Position numbers and translations under genes: made by a program. From UBA3775 sp964625275 (lineage in GTDB: Bacteria; Bacillota; Clostridia; Lachnospirales; Lachnospiraceae): DNA of 12,972 nt. The DNA lies in the NCBI GenBank assembly GCA_964625275.1, contig CAZVBH010000065.1, forward strand, positions 1 through 12,972. The letters are read 5' to 3'. A model generated the notes under the pieces. That model searched no databases. It had not been told where the DNA came from and saw only the letters and a list, made by a program, of their open reading frames with translations. This document shows, in pieces, positions 6,696 through 12,972 of this stretch (positions are counted from its first letter, which is position 1; every line of letters begins with the position of its first letter).

Positions 6696-7883
6696 CTATA
6701 CGAGTGCTGTGGTCTCACAAGCAATTGCATATTCTTCGTTAGTAGGAATGGTAAGAGCCATTACCTTTGAATCAGGAGTTGAAATTACAACCTCTTCTCC
6801 TCTTATTGCATTCTTCTCATCATCAATTGTAAGTCCGAGGAAGCCAAGATAAGAACAGATTTCCTTTCTGACAACTCCATCATTTTCACCAATTCCTGCA
6901 GTAAATGCGATTGCATCAACGCCATTCATTGCTGCTGCATAGCTTCCTACATACTTTGCAACCTTATAGCAGAATACCTCACGAGCAAGTCTTGCACGCT
7001 CATTGCCCTCTTTAATTCCTGCATCGATGTCTCTGAAATCTGAGGTAAGTCCACTCATTCCCTGAACACCTGACTTTTTGTTAAGTACTGTCATAACCTC
7101 TGAAACTGAGAGATTTTCCTTCTTCGCTATGAATTCAACAATTGCAGGATCAATATCGCCTGAACGTGTTCCCATTACAAGTCCCTCAAGTGGAGTAAGT
7201 CCCATTGATGTATCAACGCTCTTTCCATTAAGAACTGCTGAAACTGAAGCACCATTTCCAAGGTGACATACGATTACCTTGCTGTTATCCGGATTTAGTC
7301 CTGCAACATCAATTACTCTCTTGCTTACATAGCTGTGGGAGGTTCCATGGAAGCCATAACGACGAACCTTGTATTTTTCATAATATTCATATGGAAGTCC
7401 ATACATATAAGCCTTGTCAGGCATTGTCTGATGGAAGGCAGTGTCGAAAACAGCAACCTGTGGTACACTAGGCATAAGTGAACGACATGCATTGATTCCG
7501 ATAATATTTGCAGGATTGTGAAGTGGTGCGAGGTCATTACAATCTTCAATTGCCTTTATTACTTCATCAGTAATTACTACTGATTTATTGAAGGTCTCAC
7601 CACCATGTACGACTCTGTGACCTACTGCATCAATCTCGTCAAGTGACTTGATTACACCATATTCCGGATTTGTGATTGCAGCAAGTACATTGCTTACAGC
7701 TACCTGATGGTCAGGAAGTGCATCCTCAAAGGTTCTCTTCTCACCATTTGCAGGCTTGTAAACAAGACGTCCGTCAATTCCAATTCTTTCGCAAAGACCA
7801 CTTACAAGTACTGAAGCATCTTCTGAATTGATAAGCTGATATTTTAATGAGCTGCTACCGCAGTTAATAACTAAAACTTTCAT
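6696..7883 (-). CDS. ackA: Acetate kinase
   Basis: This enzyme converts acetyl phosphate and ADP to acetate and ATP in the cytoplasm, the second step of the Pta-AckA pathway. The 395 residues match the usual length of about 400. Signature motifs are NCGSSSLKYQL from residue 7, GHRVVHGG (88-94), FDTAFH (146-151), GFHGTSH (177-183), HLGNGAS (207-213), GTRSGDIDP (238-246) and TAGIGEN (328-334). By comparison with the Methanosarcina thermophila enzyme, Asn7, Arg90, His122, Asp147, His179, Arg240 and Glu383 fall where active-site residues are expected. The start at 7883 is preceded by AAGGAGA; an extension to 7922 would overlap pta and lacks family similarity. The gene begins 10 bp after the pta stop, and its ribosome binding site overlaps that stop codon, so the two are probably translationally coupled. 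Confidence 0.97.
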   Translation of the reverse strand: MKVLVINCGSSSLKYQLINSEDASVLVSGLCERIGIDGRLVYKPANGEKRTFEDALPDHQVAVSNVLAAITNPEYGVIKSLDEIDAVGHRVVHGGETFNKSVVITDEVIKAIEDCNDLAPLHNPANIIGINACRSLMPSVPQVAVFDTAFHQTMPDKAYMYGLPYEYYEKYKVRRYGFHGTSHSYVSKRVIDVAGLNPDNSKVIVCHLGNGASVSAVLNGKSVDTSMGLTPLEGLVMGTRSGDIDPAIVEFIAKKENLSVSEVMTVLNKKSGVQGMSGLTSDFRDIDAGIKEGNERARLAREVFCYKVAKYVGSYAAAMNGVDAIAFTAGIGENDGVVRKEICSYLGFLGLTIDDEKNAIRGEEVVISTPDSKVMALTIPTNEEYAIACETTALV

Positions 7884-7893
7884 TAATTTCTCC

Positions 7894-8883
7894 TTACTGT
7901 GCCTGTACACATGTGATAGCAATTACACCTACGATATCCTCTGCTGAGCAACCACGACTGAGGTCATTAACAGGTGCTGCGATTCCCTGACAGATTGGGC
8001 CATAGGCTTCTGCCTTTGCGAGTCTCTGAACAAGCTTGTAGCCGATATTTCCTGCATCGAGGTCTGGGAAGATAAGTACATTTGCCTGTCCTGCTACCGG
8101 TGAACCAGGTGCCTTGCTTGCGCCTACTGAAGGAACCATTGCTGCATCTGCCTGAAGCTCATAATCAATTGCGAGGTCAGGTCTTTGAGCTACTGCGAGC
8201 TTACCTGCTTCAATTACCTTATCAACATCAGCATGCTTTGCGCTGCCCTTTGTTGAATGGCTGAGCATAGCTACCTTTGGCTCCTTGCCTGTTAAAAGCT
8301 TGAAGGACTCTGCTGATGAAATAGCGATTGCTGCAAGCTTCTCAGGATCAGGATTCTGCTCAAGACCACTGTCACCAAATACGAAAATACCATTTTCGCC
8401 ATATTCACAATTAGGAACAACCATAAGGAAGAAGGCTGAAACAAGCTTTGTGCCAGGCTTTGTCTTGATTATCTGAAGTGATGGACGAAGTGTATTTGCT
8501 GTTGAATGACATGCACCTGAAACAACACCATCTGCTGCGCCAAGCTTAACCATCATACATGCATAGTACATGAAATCACTTACTAATAATCTTGTAGCTT
8601 CTTCAGGAGTCATACCCTTTGCTTTTCTAAGTTCTACGAGAGCTTCTACATATTCAGGAAGCTCTGCTGCCGTAATTGGATTAATTACTTTGATTCCTGA
8701 AATATCCAGGCCTGCTGCTGCGTCTGCAACCATTTCATCAGTTGCAAGAACGATTACGTTAGCAATGCCTTCTTTTACTGCAGTTACTGCTGCATTCCAG
8801 GTTCTTTTGTCCATTCCCTCTGGAAGAACAATTGTCTTTTTGCAAGACTTTGCTCTTGCTTTAATGTCATCGATAAATGCCAT
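7894..8883 (-). CDS. pta: Phosphate acetyltransferase (phosphotransacetylase)
   Basis: This enzyme converts acetyl-CoA and phosphate to acetyl phosphate and CoA, feeding AckA for substrate-level ATP formation. At 329 residues it is the short, single-domain form, without the N-terminal regulatory domains of the E. coli protein. Visible family motifs include GACHSTANTLRP (about 122-133), VFGDSGL, MLSHSTKGSAKH and the C-terminal APVNDLSRG. Ser309, Arg310 and Asp316 match catalytic or CoA-site positions described for the Methanosarcina thermophila enzyme. An AAGGAG lies about 10 bases before the ATG. It is the first gene of pta-ackA, and possibly of pta-ackA-DPHC protein, under the promoter at 8985-9013. 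It is divergent from the ATPase gene. Confidence 0.97.
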   Translation of the reverse strand: MAFIDDIKARAKSCKKTIVLPEGMDKRTWNAAVTAVKEGIANVIVLATDEMVADAAAGLDISGIKVINPITAAELPEYVEALVELRKAKGMTPEEATRLLVSDFMYYACMMVKLGAADGVVSGACHSTANTLRPSLQIIKTKPGTKLVSAFFLMVVPNCEYGENGIFVFGDSGLEQNPDPEKLAAIAISSAESFKLLTGKEPKVAMLSHSTKGSAKHADVDKVIEAGKLAVAQRPDLAIDYELQADAAMVPSVGASKAPGSPVAGQANVLIFPDLDAGNIGYKLVQRLAKAEAYGPICQGIAAPVNDLSRGCSAEDIVGVIAITCVQAQ

Positions 8884-8942
8884 GAGATAAATCTCCTTTT
8901 CGTAATGTATTTTGTCACTAGGACTTAAAAGTACAGTAATTG

Positions 8943-8964
8943 CGCTTCTTTAGCACAGGAAGCG
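8943..8964 (-). promoter_or_regulatory. Hairpin in the pta leader
   Basis: CGCTTC and GAAGCG form a perfect 6-bp stem around a 10-base loop, just inside the predicted pta-ackA transcript. No T-run follows. It could stabilise the 5' end or bind a regulator; I see no match to a known riboswitch. Confidence 0.3.
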
Positions 8965-8984
8965 TATAAGCACATATTTCTTCA

Positions 8985-9013
8985 ATTATACCCCCCATTA
9001 AGAATCATTACAA
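8985..9013 (-). promoter_or_regulatory. Promoter of pta-ackA
   Basis: On the minus strand TTGTAA (9008-9013) and a perfect TATAAT (8985-8990) are separated by exactly 17 bases, including a run of six G. This is a good vegetative promoter. Transcription would start near 8978 and leave a leader of about 95 bases before pta. Confidence 0.7.
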
Positions 9014-9080
9014 GTAAAAAAAATGACATTACGACGTTTTTATTACTGCTCCCAATGAATAAAAATGCCAATCTGTTGCA

Positions 9081-9086
9081 TATATT
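9081..9086 (+). promoter_or_regulatory. Possible -10 box of the ATPase gene
   Basis: TATATT stands 27 bases before the ATG at 9113, but no recognisable -35 hexamer lies 16-18 bases upstream. If used, the transcript would begin at about 9092-9094, right at the GC-rich dyad, so the mRNA would start with that hairpin. Confidence 0.3.
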
Positions 9087-9093
9087 AGTTCAT

Positions 9094-9109
9094 CACCACC
9101 CGGGCGGTG
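9094..9109 (+). promoter_or_regulatory. GC-rich dyad covering the ATPase RBS
   Basis: CACCACCCGGGCGGTG is palindromic except for one mismatched pair. Its right half, GGCGGTG (9103-9109), is the only Shine-Dalgarno-like sequence for the ATPase gene (6 of 7 pairs with the 16S tail sequence complementary to GGAGGTG). CAT at 9091-9093 can also pair with the ATG start at 9113. The site would therefore hide the ribosome binding site when folded, or act as a DNA operator. Confidence 0.45.
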
Positions 9110-9112
9110 TCC

Positions 9113-11758
9113 ATGAATAATGAATTACCTAAAGATTTTCAGTATCATGCTTACTCAAAGGATTTGGTATTAAAGGAGCTGAATACGGATGCACTTAAAG
9201 GTCTTTCAGCTTTGGAACGAAAAAGGCGCATTGGCGTATATGGTGAAAATGCTCTTCCCAGTGCACATAAAAAGAGTGGACTTTTGGTCTTTTTCTCACA
9301 ATTTAAGGATTTTATGATTTTCATTCTTTTGGCAGCTTCTGCTCTTTCCTATTATGCTTCATGGATTAGTGGAAGTCCTGACTTAACTGATCCAATAATT
9401 ATTCTGACAATTCTTATGGTAAATGCCATTATCGGAACGCTCCAGGAGGTCAGGGCGGAGAAAGCTCTGACTGCTCTTAAAAGCTGCAGCTTACCTGACT
9501 CAGTAATAATATGTGATGGAAAGAGTGTAAAGGTTCCCGCTGCCTCGCTTGTGCCGGGAGACATAATTGAAATTTCCGCCGGCTGTATCATACCTGCCGA
9601 TGCCAGGCTGATTTCTTCGTCCTCACTTGAAACACAGGAGGCCTCACTTACCGGTGAAAGCACTCCTATAGGTAAAAACGCATCCTTTGCCTGTCCGGAA
9701 AATACTCCACTTGCGGAAAGAAGGAACATGCTCTATTCTTCCACAATTGTCAATTCCGGTCATGGACGTGCGGTAATTACATCAACAGGAAGCAATACTG
9801 AAATAGGAAAAATTGCAGACATGTTAGATTCCGGTGAGGCTCCCAAAACTCCGCTGATGATTAGAATGAATGGCGTCAGTAAGGTTTTGGGGTTATCCTG
9901 TCTTGGAATATGTGCAATAATATTCGGTCTGGGAATTTACTTAAAATACAATCTTCTTGAAATGTTTCTTACAAGTATAAGTCTGGCCGTTGCTGCTATT
10001 CCGGAGGGACTTCCTGCCGTTGTAACAATTATGCTTAGTATCGGCGTAGTAAGGCTTTCAAGAAAGAAATGCATCATCAGAAATCTCTCAGCAGCTGAAA
10101 CTCTCGGTGGAATCGGAATAATATGCAGTGATAAAACCGGGACTCTTACACTCAACAAAATGACAGTAACTGCTTTTTCTGACGGTAATTTTCTTTACAA
10201 GCGCGATTCGTCTCGCATTAAGGGTGCTGGAATTTTGAGCAGCCAAAAGGAAGCGGCAATACTTGACAGACTTCTTCAGCATACCTTACCAAATTGCAAA
10301 AAAAACGAAGAACAGGCAGACGCTACAGAGCGAGCCATTTTTAAGCTCAAAAAGGATTTTTATGGTTCTGCTAATTTTGACTTAAAGGGTTTTTGTGATT
10401 CTACTAATTGGGACCAAAAGCCTCTTTATGAATTTCCCTTCAGTTCAGAAAGAAAGGCCTGCGCCACTCTTTATCGTAATGGAGATAGGGTGAAAATTTA
10501 TGTAAAAGGTGCCTTTGACAGACTGATGCCTCTTTGCAATAAGGTTAACGCAGGAACAATTTCCATACATGATAAGATGACAGCTAATGCACTTCGTGTT
10601 TTATGCATTGCCTATAAAGAAATTCCTTACGAGGAATACAGGCTTCTTAAAAGCAAATATAAAAAGGATGAAGAGTTATATAATAATTTGATAAAAGGAA
10701 TCAATTTCATTGGTCTTTTTGGAATTTTAGACCCTCCACGCCCTGAGGTGAGGAGTGCTATTTTTAAGGCCTCGCGTGCAGGTATCCGTACAATTATGAT
10801 TACAGGGGACCATGTAAATACTGCAAAGGCTATTGCAGGTCAAGTTGGTATTCAAAGCAGTATTGCATTCAGCGGAAATGATATTGACAAAATGTCAGAC
10901 GCGGAGCTTAAAAATGCAGTAGGTAAATGCTCAATTTTTGCAAGAGTGTCGCCAATACACAAGGTCAGACTGGTAAAGGCCTGCCAGGCACTGGGCTACC
11001 GATGTCTTATGACAGGTGATGGCATCAATGATTCTCCTGCATTAAAATGCGCTGACATCGGTGCTGCAATGGGAATTAATGGAACAGATGTAGCTAAGGA
11101 GGCTGCTGATTTGATTCTTACTGATGATAATTATGCAACTCTGGTAGATGCAATAGCTGAAGGCAGAGGTATATATGATAATATAAGAAAATCAATCCAT
11201 TTTCTTCTCTCCTGCAATACCGGTGAGATTCTGACAGTTCTTTTTGCACTGGTTATGGGACTTTCGGCACCTCTTGCAGCAATTCAGCTGCTTTGGATTA
11301 ATTTAATTACTGACTCTTTACCGGCAATTGCTCTTGGAATGGAAAAGCCGTCAAGGGATGTCATGAACTCTTCCGCAGACTATCTTTTAGGCAAAACCTT
11401 TACCGGTGTAATGATTTTTAAAATTATACTTGAGGGTGCTCTTATTGCTTCAGTTTCTCTCATTGCCTATCTGTGCTATGGTCAGACCGGCTGCTTTGTT
11501 GTTCTCGGAATGAGTGAGCTTATGCATTCCTTTAATCTAAGAAGTGAAAAATCAATATTTACTTCTAAGGCCTCAAATCCTTTTGTAGCACTTTCATTTG
11601 TCCTCTGCTCGTTTCTTCAGCTAAGTATAATATTCATTCCTAAGCTGTCTAAGATGTTTGAGCTGTCTGCACTTAGTCCGGCTGCCGTTGTTGTTTTGAT
11701 AGGGCTGAGCATTGTAATAATTGCAGTGTCTGAGGTAGAAAAGCTGCTTTTTAGATAA
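9113..11758 (+). CDS. P2-type cation-transporting ATPase, probably Ca2+ export
   Basis: This is an 881-residue membrane pump of the SERCA/PMR1-like class, which moves Ca2+ (less likely Mn2+) out of the cell by ATP hydrolysis. Domains in order: N-terminal cation-ATPase region (about 12-50), helices 1-2, actuator loop with TGES (180-183), helix 4 with AAIPEGLPAV, phosphorylation site DKTGTLT (Asp340), nucleotide-binding KGA (465-467), TGD (564-566), hinge TGDGINDSPAL (634-644) and C-terminal helices with NLITDSLPA (730-738). All SERCA site II residues are present (AVAAIPE, Asn730, Asp734), as are site I equivalents Asn702, Glu705, Thr733 and Glu802. I prefer the ATG at 9113 over GTG at 9107 because the GGCGGTG ribosome site ends too close to the latter. 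It is transcribed away from pta. The nearest B. subtilis relative by type would be YloB. Confidence 0.93.
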   Translation: MNNELPKDFQYHAYSKDLVLKELNTDALKGLSALERKRRIGVYGENALPSAHKKSGLLVFFSQFKDFMIFILLAASALSYYASWISGSPDLTDPIIILTILMVNAIIGTLQEVRAEKALTALKSCSLPDSVIICDGKSVKVPAASLVPGDIIEISAGCIIPADARLISSSSLETQEASLTGESTPIGKNASFACPENTPLAERRNMLYSSTIVNSGHGRAVITSTGSNTEIGKIADMLDSGEAPKTPLMIRMNGVSKVLGLSCLGICAIIFGLGIYLKYNLLEMFLTSISLAVAAIPEGLPAVVTIMLSIGVVRLSRKKCIIRNLSAAETLGGIGIICSDKTGTLTLNKMTVTAFSDGNFLYKRDSSRIKGAGILSSQKEAAILDRLLQHTLPNCKKNEEQADATERAIFKLKKDFYGSANFDLKGFCDSTNWDQKPLYEFPFSSERKACATLYRNGDRVKIYVKGAFDRLMPLCNKVNAGTISIHDKMTANALRVLCIAYKEIPYEEYRLLKSKYKKDEELYNNLIKGINFIGLFGILDPPRPEVRSAIFKASRAGIRTIMITGDHVNTAKAIAGQVGIQSSIAFSGNDIDKMSDAELKNAVGKCSIFARVSPIHKVRLVKACQALGYRCLMTGDGINDSPALKCADIGAAMGINGTDVAKEAADLILTDDNYATLVDAIAEGRGIYDNIRKSIHFLLSCNTGEILTVLFALVMGLSAPLAAIQLLWINLITDSLPAIALGMEKPSRDVMNSSADYLLGKTFTGVMIFKIILEGALIASVSLIAYLCYGQTGCFVVLGMSELMHSFNLRSEKSIFTSKASNPFVALSFVLCSFLQLSIIFIPKLSKMFELSALSPAAVVVLIGLSIVIIAVSEVEKLLFR

Positions 11759-11776
11759 GTAGTTGGGTAAAAAAAA

Positions 11777-11797
11777 TCCCCGGTCAAAAACCGGGGA
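11777..11797 (-). terminator. Intrinsic terminator of the SleB-like gene
   Basis: TCCCCGGT and ACCGGGGA form a perfect 8-bp stem around CAAAA. On the minus strand it is followed at once by eight T (plus-strand A run 11769-11776), a textbook intrinsic terminator 45 bp after the hydrolase stop. On the plus strand no T-run follows, so I do not count it as the terminator of the converging ATPase gene, although the hairpin could still slow polymerase there. Confidence 0.9.
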
Positions 11798-11841
11798 CTA
11801 GATATATGATCTTTTAAAAACTTTTTATTTAGTGTCAATTC

Positions 11842-12780
11842 TTAGTAAAACCAGGTATTACCAATTTTTTCACCACTTGGCTGACTTGATTCCATGTAGG
11901 AAGAATAAGAATTGAAGCTGGTATAGCTTACGGTTGGTCCGCCATTCATTACCTCTAAAGCTGCCTGATGAGCAGTTGAATAAGATCTGCTGCCGGAAAT
12001 ATAAGCTTCAAGAGCTCTTGCAAGTGAACCATTAGAATAAACACCAAACTGACCTGCCTGAGTGATAACACTGTACATTGAAGCTCCGTTTCTGTTCATT
12101 CTGTTTATAACTACACTTGCCACTGCAAGCATTTCTGAATAATCACTCTCGCCTGCCTCGGTAACAATCACACAGGTCAACAGCTGCTCATTAGTTGCCG
12201 ACTTAACAATATCAGAAGAAGCTACTGCTGTCTCTGGAATTGGAGTTGAAGTTGGTTCCGGCGTCGCTGTTGGAAGCGGCGTTGCCGTTGGCTCTGCGGT
12301 TGCAGTCGGCTCTGCGGTTGGCTCCGGTGTAGGAGTTGAAGTAGGAATTGGTGTTGCTGTAGGAATTGGTGTATTGGTTGGATCCGGAAGGATATCCTCC
12401 GGCTGTTCAAGTAAATCTCCTACAAGAACCTCCTCTGAGCTTTCAGAAGCTGTCTGGCTCTTAGCTGTAGTGAGCTTTGCGGCTTTCTCTGCCTCTTCTT
12501 CTGCCTTAATTTCATCCTCACTTGGAACTGCTACCGGCTCTCCAACATCAACCTTTGTATAGCCGTCTTCTGCCGGTGGAAGCTCTCCATTAATATCCAT
12601 TGTATTTGTTAAAAGCTCCGGTGGAGTCTCTGTAATATCGCCCTGAGCTGTAACAGCTGAATTGTCATTAGTTGTATTATTCTTTACCGGAATAAGTCCT
12701 ACAACTATGCCACTGATACCAACTGCCATACAGACTGTAAGAATAGCGAGCATAATTTTAGTTTTTACTTCGTTAATCAT
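11842..12780 (-). CDS. Membrane-anchored SleB-like cell-wall hydrolase
   Basis: This 312-residue protein should cleave peptidoglycan glycan strands outside the membrane. Residues 8-31 form one transmembrane or uncleaved signal segment. Residues 40-130 are acidic and polar, and 132-184 are a Pro/Thr-rich spacer of TPxPTATP-type units that could span the wall. The catalytic domain (about 195-312) is of the Hydrolase_2/SleB family, with VTEAGE (Glu208 the likely catalytic acid), LAVASVVINRM, QAGQFGVY and a C-terminal IGNTWFY. Spore cortex lysis is the classic role of SleB, but such domains also serve vegetative wall growth, which the WalR-like box upstream favours. The ATG at 12780 has GAGAGG 4 bases before it; a longer frame from 12831 would begin inside the promoter. 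A strong terminator follows the gene. Confidence 0.85.
   Translation of the reverse strand: MINEVKTKIMLAILTVCMAVGISGIVVGLIPVKNNTTNDNSAVTAQGDITETPPELLTNTMDINGELPPAEDGYTKVDVGEPVAVPSEDEIKAEEEAEKAAKLTTAKSQTASESSEEVLVGDLLEQPEDILPDPTNTPIPTATPIPTSTPTPEPTAEPTATAEPTATPLPTATPEPTSTPIPETAVASSDIVKSATNEQLLTCVIVTEAGESDYSEMLAVASVVINRMNRNGASMYSVITQAGQFGVYSNGSLARALEAYISGSRSYSTAHQAALEVMNGGPTVSYTSFNSYSSYMESSQPSGEKIGNTWFY
12229..12385 (-). repeat. Low-complexity Pro/Thr spacer repeats
   Basis: Degenerate 12-18 bp repeats (plus-strand GTTGGCTCTGCGG and GGAATTGGTGT types) encode PTATPxPTSTPxPEPT units between the acidic region and the catalytic domain of the SleB-like protein. Such spacers usually keep a wall hydrolase away from the membrane, and their number may vary between strains. 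Confidence 0.7.
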
Positions 12781-12789
12781 AAAACCTCT

Positions 12790-12817
12790 CGTAACATTTC
12801 TGTAATATTTTTGTAAT
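12790..12817 (+). promoter_or_regulatory. WalR-like direct-repeat box
   Basis: TGTAAT (12801-12806), five bases, then TGTAAT (12812-12817) exactly fits the WalR/YycF consensus TGTWAH-N5-TGTWAH. A third, near-matching unit CGTAAC (12790-12795) stands one period (11 bp) further along. The boxes cover the predicted start point and early leader of the SleB-like gene, a position that would suggest repression. WalR controls wall hydrolases in Bacillus and Staphylococcus, so the target type fits. Confidence 0.5.
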
Positions 12818-12837
12818 ATGTATCTTAACATATTACA
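12812..12837. promoter_or_regulatory. Operator-like 9-bp dyad over the -10 box
   Basis: TGTAATATG (12812-12820) and CATATTACA (12829-12837) are perfect inverted repeats with an 8-base spacer that contains almost exactly the -10 hexamer of the SleB-like gene. The left arm is also one half of the WalR-like direct repeat, so two kinds of symmetry share it. Confidence 0.55.
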
Positions 12838-12850
12838 GAAATTTAGTCAA
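12822..12850 (-). promoter_or_regulatory. Promoter of the SleB-like gene
   Basis: On the minus strand TTGACT (12845-12850) and TAAGAT (12822-12827) stand exactly 17 bases apart. The start point would be near 12815, leaving a leader of about 35 bases. Confidence 0.6.
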
Positions 12851-12921
12851 CCCCCAGTTATAGTAGCAGGGTTTTGGTAAATACAAGAGGTTGTAGTAAT
12901 AACTTATAAACAGTATGCAAA

Positions 12922-12972
12922 ATCAAAGCGGATATTCGCAATCCGCTTCGCTACTTGCTCATAACCTTAAAG
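12922..12972 (-). repeat. Dispersed repeat, copy 2
   Basis: This is the inverted partner of 94-144, with 49 of 51 bases the same. Here the core is a perfect 8-bp hairpin, AAGCGGAT and ATCCGCTT around TGCGAAT (minus strand), followed by TTGATTTT, which could give weak termination on that strand. The match runs up to the window edge, so the element probably continues beyond it. Confidence 0.7.

Noticed and set aside
7884..7922. N-terminal extension of acetate kinase by 13 residues
   Set aside because: The extension overlaps the end of pta, is not family-like, and the inner ATG at 7883 has AAGGAGA at proper distance and starts the conserved MKVLVINCGSSS.
9107..9112. GTG start for the ATPase at 9107
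   Set aside because: The GTG is part of the Shine-Dalgarno-like GGCGGTG itself; the ATG two codons later has suitable spacing.
11777..11797. Bidirectional terminator shared by the ATPase gene
   Set aside because: Only the minus strand has a T-run after the stem; the plus strand continues with ACTAGATATATG.
12222..12562. Open frames on both strands over the SleB-like linker
   Set aside because: They are shadows of the low-complexity Pro/Thr spacer and the acidic region, with no start signals or recognisable domains.

Overview
The window looks like chromosomal DNA of a low-GC Gram-positive, most likely a gut or rumen Clostridia member of the Lachnospiraceae type. The evidence is AT-rich intergenic DNA, strong AAGGAG-type ribosome binding sites, a short clostridial Pta next to AckA, an AgrC-like GHKL kinase, a P-A-T-G-D sortase signal and a SleB-type cell-wall hydrolase. 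The genus cannot be fixed from the sequence alone.

Layout, left to right. Bases 1-175 hold no gene, only a dispersed repeat copy and small dyads. Next is a 15-codon micro-ORF (176-223, minus) with its own extended -10 promoter and a very strong Shine-Dalgarno. All further genes to about 8.9 kb are also on the minus strand. They are a membrane GHKL sensor kinase (345-1670), a 1442-residue surface protein (1824-6152), a 108-residue Gly/Pro/His protein with DPHC repeats (6335-6661), acetate kinase (6696-7883) and phosphotransacetylase (7894-8883). pta-ackA is a tight operon with a good sigma-A-type promoter, and the small DPHC gene follows 34 bp after ackA without a visible terminator. On the plus strand a P2-type Ca2+-ATPase (9113-11758) diverges from pta. 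It converges on a membrane-anchored SleB-like hydrolase (11842-12780, minus), which has a clean terminator and a promoter carrying a WalR-like box. The last 51 bp are an inverted copy of the repeat at 94-144.

How the parts may work together. Pta-AckA turns acetyl-CoA into acetate and ATP. The ATPase exports cations, probably calcium. The SleB-like protein and the sortase-anchored protein act outside the membrane. The surface protein combines a DUF4430 domain with a prenyltransferase/squalene-cyclase-like helical barrel, the same two fold types used by animal intrinsic factor and transcobalamin but in the opposite order. It is therefore a candidate corrinoid or other small-ligand capture protein.

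Most worth a second look: the surface protein and its structured leader, the DPHC-repeat protein, the micro-ORF beside the orphan kinase, the WalR-like direct repeats, the dyad that covers the ATPase ribosome binding site, and the inverted repeat pair. No complete new defence or mobile system is visible, and there is no tRNA, rRNA, CRISPR array or transposase.
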